Below are positions 21,663 to 33,600 of a stretch of DNA of 64,000 bases, piece after piece. This stretch comes from Platycnemis pennipes (lineage: Eukaryota > Arthropoda > Insecta > Odonata > Platycnemididae). Position numbers and translations under genes: made by a program. The stretch lies in the NCBI GenBank assembly GCA_933228895.1, contig OW121853.1, forward strand, positions 8,066,494 through 8,130,493, given 5' to 3'. Every line of letters starts with the position of its first letter. Within the stretch, counting starts at the first letter, position 1. The notes beneath the pieces are model-generated. The model was not told where the DNA came from. It ran no database searches and saw only the letters and a list, made by a program, of their open reading frames with translations.

Positions 21663-24600
21663 GTAAATATTACATATTTAGATATATTCTTGCTTTTCAT
21701 TCGATATTCAAACCTTTGTGTGTTTTGTACTTGTGCCGGTTTAACAAAGCATCAACTTTCAGGTCAGAATTGGTGTGCAGGGTCAAATATTGTAACACAT
21801 TACCAGACATACCCTTTGATCCGAAATTCATTGCTTATCCTTTTGCGTCTAATCGGTGAGTAATTGATCATCTGCTTCTTGATAATTTCGACTGCAAACC
21901 AAGCTCATTGGATCCTATATTTCTAGTTTCATACAGTACAACCCAACATCATTGGAACGTCATTATAAATATGAAGTGTTGACCGAGCATGATTTGGGGG
22001 TGACAATAGACCTAATTAATCGGGACGCCTACTCAAGTAGTGATCATGCTGCATTTGGTGCAGTCCTTGATCCAGCGGATGAGAAGTTGCTAGAAGAAGA
22101 CATTTTGACACCCCAAGATTCCAAGAGGTATGGTAATTTTTTGTGGAACGTTGACATTAGGCTTACTTACAGTTTATATTCAGGAATAAGTGCTTACTAT
22201 CCGGTATTTCAGATCACGCCATCATGCTCTCAGTGTGTCTTGGTTACGCCGCACTGAGTACATATCTACTGAACAAACCCGCTTTCAACCACAAACTATG
22301 GACAAAGTTGAGGCTAAGGTGGGATACAGCATCAAGAAAAACCTCAAGGTAAAGATTATTTTTATTACTGTTCTTTTACATCTTAAGTTTCTTTGTTGAT
22401 TTTGAGTGTAATGGCATTGAACTAAGGAAATTTTGTCATCTTTAACAGGATGAAACAATATTCATGGACAGAGAGAGCCAAATTAAGGCAATTGAAAAAA
22501 CGTTCCAAGACACTCAAAAGCCTATTGAAAAGCATTACAGCAAACCAAATGTTGTTCCGGTGGAAGTGTTGCCTATATATCCAGACTTCAAGGTTTGTGA
22601 ATTTAATATTTCTTGTTCTCATTCATTAATAGTATCGGTTGGTTGCATTATGGTGGGGACTTGGTATCCTTAATTTCTTGAATTCCTGACTGGGTTACCT
22701 TCCGGCAGTGTACTACAGTATTTATATGCCATTTAGTTCTTAATATTCAGCGTTGGTAATCCTGGATGTCATCTCATGAGAAGTGTTAACAGCAGCCGGG
22801 CATCCTTCCCTATTCCAAGCCAGCCTTAATGCCTCCCTGTAATTCAAGTTAACAGCACACCTTATTGTTTGCCCCCTGGTCTTCCTCGTGGGGCCTTTCC
22901 TTTGATCTTTCCGTCCAGTAAGTTACTTAAAATTTCCTGTTTCTCAAGGTGTGTCCTATCCATGATGGCATATGTTTTGGAAATTGGCCCTCCTCATCAC
23001 CCTCCCCATGACAAAATTAATTTTTCCATGCCAGTTTGATATTAGTCTATTGAGTTTGTCCTCCATACTTTTGCTACAGGTGTGGAAGTACCCTTGTGCC
23101 CAGGTCATTTTCGACTCCGACCCAGCCCCAGTCGGTCGACCTGTGCCTGCGCAAATGGAGGAGATGTCTCAAGCAATGATCAGGTTTGTGAACATGCAAT
23201 TTTATGCTTGTATCTATAAAATATTTTCTTCTCATACCGAGAGATTTGGAGATTTGTAATGGTGGATATTGGTGGTGATTACTCTCTAGCTACAACAGGA
23301 GACGTTTTGTGGGTCATACACATCATATTCTTACCCATGCTGTTTCACAAGAGTTGTTCCAAACATTTCTCCACCCGTACATAAATGAATAAGGGAGGAG
23401 GCATTGAAACGATATTTACATATTTTGGAATCCTTGTTTATCTGTCACTGTGTTTGGGTTTTATAAAGGTTGCACTCAATACTTTGCGGCGTAACTATGT
23501 GGAAATTCATGTTCAAATAAAGAATCAAGTAACTATGTATATTTCCACTTGAATTTATTAGGTACAACTAGTTTCAACGCATAGGCGTCATCATCAGGTA
23601 CCTGAAGATGACGCCTATGCGTTGAAACTAGTTGTACCTAATAAATTCAAGTCGAAATATACATAGTTACTTGATTCTTTATTTTTATAAAGGTTGCTAA
23701 ATTAGTCAAGGTAACTTATTATATTTCTACTAGTGTCATCAAGTGCTGTCTTTTTCAGTGACCAATGCCCCTGATGAACATTTTTTCTATTTTCGAACAT
23801 TTCAAATATCTCGGAAGTCCCCAGGTCACAACAAAATTGCATCCCTTGCATGCTAAAAACTATCTTCTCATTTAGGTCCATGTCATGGGAAAATATTCGA
23901 CAAATGTTGAAAAAAATGTAATTTTTAAGGCTAGGAAATGTTGTAACCCTAATTTTTAAAAGCAGCCATCAGGGTGGCTATCTCATGGTGGACCTTTGTC
24001 AAACTTGTTGATATCGTGTAAGATTGGGTGACTACTCACCGTCATTCACTCAAATGTCATTCAATTCAGTAATGGGACACCTTAATAGTGAACAATAATT
24101 GCTATACAAAAATGTGCGTGATTCAAGTAAGCCTTGTAAAACTCAACTTGGGTTTTGTATGTATGACATTTTGGTGTGTTGTATTAGGCCCAGGATTACT
24201 AGATTTTAAAGGAGCATTCATATGAGTGCCTCATGGTAAGTTACTTAGAAAGTTGGCACCCAAAGGGATAAATAATAATGCTAGGGCAAGGGCACCTGAT
24301 GGATGAGTTAGTTGGCACATTTGCATTCCTTTACACACGAATGTTATCAGTTCTGTTGTTAACATTAGGCCGCCTCTTCTTCAAGATGTTGTGGTATTTA
24401 GAGGAATTTTTTATTATATAAGAGCACCAACAAGTCCTCTTGAGCATATAGCTCGTTTGACTCGGTTCAGTTTATTGGCCAATCCATTTGAAATTGGATG
24501 GTAGCCTGCTTGTCACATTTCCTGCTTGATCCCAATATCTGTTCGACAATCTCTAATCCAACCCATTATAAAGCAAGTTCTATTTCCTGCTGGCCAATCT

Positions 24601-27600
24601 CCAATCAGAGGTTAGCATTGCCGTATCCTTGTGACCAAAACAACAACACATATCAATTCTGCTTCTTTGGCATTCATTTCTGGGCAGTTTGAAGCTTAAA
24701 ATTTCTTTCACAGATACCTCTAATGCTAATAATAATAAATTATATTTTTATCAGTCTTCTACCTCTCATTAATATTGGATTATTGTATCAAAGTAATTAG
24801 TTGTGTATTTGTGGCAATGATTCACCCTTGTCATGTGCCACAAATTAAGTTGGCCTTTGGGCCACTCTGCATGTTTTAATGGCTGTCATATACAAACTTT
24901 TGTGTACTCCTATAAATACTGTTTTTGGAGAAACAATTCTCAATTGTGAGGTATACTCATATTGCTGTGACTGATAGAGGAACAAAATGGGGGCTTTTAC
25001 TCGGAACCGAAATCGTTAGATGGAAACGAGAAAAGAATTTTAGTGAAAAAATTAATCTTCTAACCACAACCATTCACTCATTAATCAAAAATTAAAATAA
25101 GCACAAGGTGACGCCCACCGAAAAAGCTGCTTTGATAACATTGACGTCATTTTTCTCCCGTCTTTGACTGCTTTTCGAGGAAGGGAAGGGGGGTTCTCGG
25201 AATGTCTGCTTGCACAGATGCTGTTGCAACTGCTCCTATTGGCAGAATCAGCTGTGTCCCCCCCATTGCGATAAGGCAAAGTAGCTTCGCGGGCTCAGTT
25301 GTGATTGGACGAAGTCTATATACGTCAGAGGTTGCACCACGCCAACTTTTCCAAAAGTGTTAAAAACATCAGTTTTTCGCCGCTTATAACTCGAGAAATA
25401 ATTGACGGATCAAAAAACAGAAAAATAAGGGTATTTTTATTTTACAAACTATCAGATTCGGCAATAACAAAAATATGGTAAACGACCCCATTCACTGGCT
25501 GTTGACCAACAAGCAACATCATATTTATGACCTGAACGATTGTAATGCATTTAAATAAGACTTTATGCTATGAAACTCTTTGTTCTATGGTACTCACTAT
25601 TCAATTCATTTAGTAAGGTAAACAAACTTGAACAAAATTCTGTAAATAAAACACTCCCATGTCCCTTGTTTCCAACGAATCATCAGGCGAGTAAAAAGTG
25701 GTGCGAACTCTCTTTATCTAGCCACCGGATGTGGGTGGGGGAAAAGACAGTGTGATTGGTCAGTCAGGGCAGAGGTCTATAGTAGTCTAACTGGATGGTG
25801 GGTTGTGAGACCATGGGAGGATTGGGGAGCAACTGCCTTCAGGATAGGACCCTATCTAGATCGAATGATCGTACACTCCGTATGTTTTTGCCACTTATGA
25901 CTAGAGGAATAATTGAGGGATCAAAAAATGGAAAAATACGGGTCTTATTATTCTATAAACTCTACAGATTTGGCAATAAAAAATATGGTAAACGACCCCA
26001 TTCGCCCAGAAATACATAGTCTATGCATTTATTATTAATGTCCTGGAATTTGAATTTAAAGTTCAAATGGGATGAACTTGAAATTGGAATCACCAAAATT
26101 GTTTAAAATATCTGGAAGGCATTTGTAGATTTATAGAGACCCCGATCACTTTCAGCTCTTCATCTTAGGAAACCATTTTTTATTCTTATTTGCTGGTCAC
26201 GATCGTTTCAGATGCTCTCAGAATTTAATCCAAAGAAGTGTGAATTTGCCGCTGCCAAGTCACTGAGGCGTTGTGTTTGTTTCCTCAGGGGTGTGGTGGA
26301 TGAGAGTGGCGAGCAGTTTGTTGCCTACTTCCTGCCCACGGAAGAAACGTTGACCAAGCGGAAGCGAGACGCAGAGGCGGGCGAGGAGTATGTGGATGGG
26401 GAGGAGTACGAGTACAAGATGGCGAGGGAGTACAACTGGAACGTCAAGAGCAAGGCCTCCAAAGGATACGAGGAGAATTACTTCCTTGTGGTGCACCCTG
26501 ATGGCGCCTACTATAATGAACTGGAGACAAGGTAACCACTGGCTGAGTTTTTGTGCATGCTCACATTGTGAGTGTGTACCAACATGGAAAATATCCTCTT
26601 TAAGTTCATCCACAGCCTCTTCCTGAAGAGAGTTAACATAACATATACACCCTAGTTCTGGTATTTATAGAAATAAATTCAAAATTCGTGACGTTACATG
26701 ACGTGGCATTATTATCCGTATGCCATTTATCCACTATTTGTTTATCCACTCTTCTCCACATACGGTTAGGGAAACAATATTGAATCTGGATTTGAACTTA
26801 CCCAACCAGCCACTTGAACATTTAAAAGTCCTTGATTTTCTTTTTCAAGGCTATGTCCTCAACCTTTTCTTTCAAAAGAGGGCCACTGATGGGTAGATTT
26901 TGCTCACGACACTTGCAGAAGAATGTGTACTGTTCATCTTCAACCTCAGTAAACTTTGCACTGGGAAAATATTTCCTTTTTTTTGCAAAACTCCAGACAA
27001 AACTTTTTCCTGAATTTTCCCACGGTTAGAGAAAATTGTTGACGGAGTCGAGAATGATATTCCATATTTTTCTGCAACAACACTTTTGCTCAACCTTTTT
27101 GATTCGACCTCTTCAATAATTTTCATCTTCTCCTCCAGAGATATTCCTCTTTTTTTTTGTTGTGAGAACTCCATATTCAAAAATTTTAGATCAACTCGCA
27201 GTGAAAACTCTTAAGCGGAGATCCCAGGACACTGATATGCTGTTCTGACACACACAAGCCTCGGATACCGACTGAGACCCTCCATACACTGTCTTGTGTA
27301 TTTAGTTTAGGCCCCTTCCACATGATTCTGCGCTCCCAGAGCCAGCTGCCGCCTCTGCAACATGCACAACGCTTGGAGATTGCTTGTATTTTGCTAGCGT
27401 GAAAACATATTACACACATTCATTCCAACACCTGCCTAGAGAATTGGTACTCTAGAAACCATTCGCCTTCAGTAATCCTTCCCTTACATTCACTGTTGTT
27501 AAAAACTTGCGACTTGGTAAACATATTACCATGTATTATCATGTACCACACGCACATTTTCCCCCTTTCATCAGCGTCTAAAGATGCAGTGCGTGTTATA

Positions 27601-30600
27601 CACAAGGATGCACGGCTTACAAGGGGATTGTTATTTCTTTGTCACCGAAGATACAACATGGCAAAAAGCCTTCCCTTATACTTGTAGCAAGTTCGTGTCT
27701 TTACAAAAGAATTACAAAACTGTCACTGATTACGCAAGGAAAAACAAAACATCTGTATAAAGTGAGCACTTACCGAGAATAGGAAAAAAGTGGATTACAT
27801 TGAAACAAAATATAGATAGAGTTAATTCCAGCCAAGATTATTTTGTAGTTTCCATTACTAGGGGACTACGCTCGCAAAAATAGTTTTGCTGGAGCAGTTT
27901 TTCGCCAAGTTTTGTAAAAACGAATTCCATTTCTACCTGGGGACGGGGCCAGTAGTTCATAATTTAGAAAAATTCCTTTTTCGAATATTGCCATGTATTT
28001 ACTATAGGCTTTTCGTCGGGACGGGCTGTTTTGCTTCGTATAATCAAAATTTTGTATTATGGTGCTTCGTATAATCGAGATTTTACTGTAACCAAAATTA
28101 TTTACATGCATTGTGGCTTGGATCTGAGTAAATGAACATACAAATGAGGAAAACGTGATACCAAGCAAGCTCCTAACGAGAGTCTGCTGTAGTAAGTGTT
28201 TTAATAAACTGTGGAAGTCACGAAGGTTTACCTTGTTTTAATGGTTACATACATCCTCCAGCTGAAAGCTAGGCTTTTCGATTTCATCGAGAAGATCAGT
28301 GGCTGCAAATGATGCTTCAAATTCTTTTTGCAGGGTTCGCCTGAGCAAAAGGCGTCAGAAGGCTGGACAGCCTCCGAACAACACGAGACTTGTGGTTCGC
28401 CATCGGCCATTGACAGCCCACGAGTATCGGGTGCAGCGGTACAGGGAGAAGCAGCTGGAGCCTCCAGGAGAGGAAGAGGAGGAGGAAGAAGAGGAGGAGG
28501 AGGAAGAGGAGGAGGAGAGGCAGGAGGGGGGGGCAGCGGAAGAGGCGGTGGAGGCAGGAGGAGGTAGGCCTTATTGTTCGGTCGCACACAGTGTGTCACG
28601 CCAGACGTACAACTTGGTAACGTTGCTATCCAGATGCTGTGGGGTGGATACTTCTCCTGGAGCAATAACCGAGATGTTATTTATAAAATATACTACGAGT
28701 GAGGACCTGATATTTAAGGTGTTTTTAAATATCCAAGGATGGTACTCTCTTTGGGCATTTTTGTGTTTTTTGGATTTAACGTAAACAACACTTTTTAAAA
28801 CCACAATAAAATAAAATTACTTAACCTGGGTTTTGGTGATAAAACATCAATCTCAGTTGGTGTATGCCTGACAATGATGGTCTATCACGGAAACCTAGGT
28901 CATCTAATTCTACTTTATTATGGTTTTGATTTCATTAAATCTAGTACAATGGAGCACCACAAAGTTTCTGTGGAGCAAGTTTCATTCCTTTTGGTGTTTT
29001 CATTCACTGCTTTACAGAGCGTAATTTGTAAGTAAGCAGTTAACACAATTAATAACAAGGCATTGTTGAATACAATTAAATTGAAATAATTAAGTGACAA
29101 ATAACAAACTGAAACATCAAAAGGATACGAAGATGCCAAATGTGGACTTGCCTTCAACATCTCTGAGCAAACCTTTTACTTATGATTCTTCAAGGCTCCA
29201 GTATACGTATCAGCTGAAATGCTTTGTTTGACTCTTTCATCAATTATGCAATTACCATTTGCCTATAAAAGAATCTTCTGAATAAGAAAGCAAGGCAGGT
29301 CATCAAAGGAGGAGGGAACGAACTGGAGCAAGTAAAGCAATCAAATTACTTGGGTAGTGTGTTGAAAGAAAATGGGCATGGTAGCCAAGGCATTAGAAGA
29401 AGAATAACGCTAGCAAAAGAAGCATTTAGCAATATGAGGGAGCTGATGACGAGAGATAAATGATGGGTGAGGATTAGTGGTGGGTTGAATAGCAGATTTC
29501 TCAAATTCGAATATTAAATTGTGACTTGGATATTCAAATATCTCGAATAATGAATGCTAGAATTGCAATTGATATGCTAAATGTTTTCGGCTAATTTATT
29601 TTTTGACTGTTGTAGTTAAAAGATCGAATAAAAAAAATTAATTTGGTTTTAAAATGTCAAATATGTAGGTAATACAAGTACTTTACCGCATTTAATGGAT
29701 CATTGAATGTGTTTATTTTTATAAGCATTAATGAGTGAGCAGAAAGTGTTAATACTTTTCCAGTTATTAGTGACCCATGCTCTAATGTCAAATTTCAAGT
29801 GAATTGAAAATTTATGGAATAGATTAAAGTTATAAATATTAACCTCAGATCTGAAATGGTAATGAACCATGGTATTGCTGTGACCAGGTGAACATTTTGC
29901 ATGTAATTGATGCGCGATTCGGTAAGGGTCTGTCAGTAAAGTATGTCAGTACCTCTGACTTTGAGAAGATCTCTCTTCCAAAAGAGAAAGCCAATTTTAA
30001 TGCAGTTAGGTAATACTGGTAATTATTATTTCTCTATACTCTTCATGCTGAAAAACTTGCAACCACAATGGTCACACTCAAGTTTGTCAAGTCATCAGTT
30101 TTGTAGTTGGGTTTTACAAATTCCATAATAACATTTGAATATTAGAAATAAATAAAAATTCATTTTTGGCGTTATTTACTTTAAACTTCAATGTGACATG
30201 ATGACAGCTAACAAAATAAAAAGCAAGTAAATTTTGTCGACGCACCTATAAAAACATAATGCTACCTACCTAGCAAGTAATTTTTGGTCTTAGGATTTTA
30301 ACCCTTACGCTGCTCTGAACGTACCTTTTTGTTCTTCCTTTAGCACTTTCACTTTTCCACTGCATGCGATGAGTATGTTTCCGGAGAGTGAGCCTCAGCG
30401 AAAGGGTTAAGCCACGAAAACAGTTTTAATCCAAATAAAATTTTGTAAAAGTTAGCCTAAGGTGGCAAATGTAGAAATGAACATTCCATAAGATGCATAA
30501 AAATTGGTTTGCTCTTTGAAGTTATAGTTTATTAAACTCAGGCATCTTGGTGTATTCTCGATGATGTCTAGATGGAAAATGTGTAGTGGCATTGGCTCAT

Positions 30601-33600
30601 AGTGATGGCAGAGTGGAGGCATGAGTTCTCAGTCACTCTTGTGTAAAATTCATTAGCTATTTTTGAAAGTATCATATGGAAGATGAGACACATTGTATGA
30701 CCTCTTATAATTTAATGATGAATATGTAATGGGAGTAAGCAAAGCTTGTATCGAGCAGTTTACCTCTACTTAAAAAAATACTTGCCTGAATTGATAGATT
30801 TTCTGACTAAGATTATGTTGCCCGTCACATGATACACAAATAAATATATTACTATATAACAACATTTAATTACAATTCTGTATATTATTAAAGGCTTTCT
30901 CTGCTCTAGAGAGAAGCTCGTAATTTGCTGCCATTCTAAGGGCACTCACCATCACTACATTCGTCGGGTCACTAATCAAACTTTTAACTTAAACTGGTTA
31001 TTTATTTTCAGGTATTTTAATGTACACAATAATTTTTACTGATTTCCGTGATCAGTATGATATGTACTCACAATTGAAATCTCTATATTTCCCCTCTCCC
31101 CATGTTTAGTCTTTTTTCACTTCCTAGGTTCTCGAAAACCCTCGGCCTTTCCATAAAACCAATTGATGATCTTACAATGCCAACTTCTGAGAATCTTTGT
31201 GAACATTGGTGTAGTGAAATCTATTTGGGTCTTCCACTGGGTGAGCGGTTCCATAACTGCCGACGTTTTGGAGAAGTCGTTCTCCATCTTCAGCCCTGAA
31301 GATGGAGAATGACTCGGTCTCCAAAACGTCGGCAGTTATGGAACAGCTCACCCGGTGGAAGACATAAAATAGACTTCACTACAGCTATTCGCCGGGAGAA
31401 CCTCAAATCTTTTTTTGTGAACATTGTGTCACATTACGTTATTTTACCCAGATTAAGATGGTGATCATGTGATTACTGGAACCCTCCTAACCCCTTCATG
31501 CATTGGGGTCGTTTACCATATTTTATATCGTTGAATCTGATAGATTTGTAAAGTAAAAAGACCCATATTTTTCCATTTTTTGATCCGTCAATTATTTCTC
31601 GAGTTATAAGGGGCGAAAAACTGATGTTTTTAACCCATTCGGAAAAGTGGGCGTGGTGCAAAGTCTGATGTGTATCGACTTCATCCAATCACAACTGAGC
31701 CTGCAAAGCTACTTCGATTTTGGTTAGAAGATTAATTTTTTCACTAAAATTCTTTTTTCATTTCCATCTAAGCCTATGCCCTTTAAATTAGTATATCTTC
31801 CTAAGTTCAATTTGTTATTGAATCCACACTATTATTATAAATTCCAGTTAATTTCATCTGTTTTCATAAAGCCAGTAATTATATCGAGATGATAAATTAT
31901 ATTCAAACCACGATGACCATCTTGTCTGAAAACATGGGAACCTGCTTATGAGGTTAAAACTCCTCAAGGTAATTCCCGAAGAGATGTGCTCTCTTTCTAG
32001 TGCTTTGAAAAGCAGATTTTACCTTTCACACAGCATTTTTCAGCTTGGTCAAATTCTTAATAAAAACATAAGATTTAGCATGTGGTCCCAGAACTGCACT
32101 ATTGATATATCATTGCCTAAAATTGAATTGAGAGACTGAAAGCACTTCCTCATGTACATCACCTGTCTGATATACTGTCATGTGAAATGTCAGCTTTCTT
32201 TGAGTTTCTGGTATTGCTCTGGGATACCATCGTTTGAGTTTGCGTTGTATAAGAAACGAACAACGCCAATCACCATTTCTAGATCTCATACTTGTTCAAT
32301 CAATCTGAACTCGGAACTTATGACTCAGTGAGTACACACGGATCCTTCCTGTCAGTTGTCTTATCGCGAAGTACTGCTATATTCATGCTGACAAATTTGC
32401 TCCTCATCATTAGGTCCTGTTCCTCTGCCAACATTGGCACATACATTTCCCTTAATATTTTCATAGTGGATAGATCTCCACCACCTGAATATGGATTGAT
32501 AAGGATAATGTGATTATAAAAACTGTCAATTTATCCATGTGCAATAAATGGGAATTTAAAATATATAAACTATTTCCAATTGGTTGTCCCATGTTTTGAT
32601 TTTTCTATGCTTAAGTGAATTTGTTCAAGAAATTCGTTATTTCGAACCTATTGCCTATCCAACTTCATCATATTCTTGTCTATAAACATTGAAGCAAATA
32701 AAAAAATTGGGAATGATGATGGATTGTTTAAAAGTAATTTAAATTAATGCAGTACATCTTTAAGTTTCAGAATAATGAAAAAAATGATGAGAATAAAGGG
32801 CAAAATTCATAAATTTCATATTGGTTTTAAAATTCCTGCCATCACATCTGCCACTGAGTCAGCGGTCAGGGTCTGTCTGTGACTTTTCCATCTATGCAAT
32901 CAAATCAGAAGATGGTGGTGATTTAGTGCCTCAAACCTATCTCTCTTGTTACTGTTCTCAAGAAGAGCACCCTTTGATATTTCATAGATTAATATTTGAA
33001 CTTGAGGAAGATAATGTACAAATTATCAGCTTCTGTGACTATTCTTACAGAATGTTGCAGTTCTCAAACTTGAAATGGTGGTGTGTGCATAGGTTATTGC
33101 TTGTCTTGGGCTGGAAATAAATCGCTGATCATTGTTCGCTCATTGCCCTTGTTTTCTGGGCGTTGCAGGTGAGAGTCGCAAAGAGGAGGAGGAGGAGGAA
33201 GATGAGGAGGAGGAGGATGCTGGTCGAGAGGAGAGCGACAACGAAGGAGACAATGAGGACAAGGCGAGGGATGAGGGCGGAGAGGGTGAGTGGTGCACAC
33301 ATAAGGTGGTGGTGCCTGGTGCTCGGTGACTGTGACCATGTCCTGTGCCTGTCTATCCTTGGACTATCATATAAATTATACTGAAGCCAATACCGATAGA
33401 GGGTATCGGCCATTTTCCCAATACTTCGATACTTTCGAGTATTGGTTTTTTTTTCATTACTCGGAAGTATTCGTTTGGTGAAAGGCATCCATTTAACATC
33501 TAATTTCAAAATCCTGTCTTCTTCAACTGGCTTAGCAACGCGTTGCATATTTGTTTTCTTTGCTGCAATGTGGCTGCACTCTGCTGCCCTCCTGTTCTTC

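Noticed and set aside
22972..23259. Open frame through PAF1 exon 6 and its flanks
   Set aside because: Only 23080-23183 matches PAF1; the flanks are intron read-through.
26260..26613. 117-codon minus-strand frame at PAF1 exon 7
   Set aside because: Antisense shadow of a well-supported coding exon.
28228..28665. Long Pro/Leu-rich open frame opposite PAF1 exon 8
   Set aside because: It is the antisense of the poly-Glu coding run; no separate evidence of transcription.
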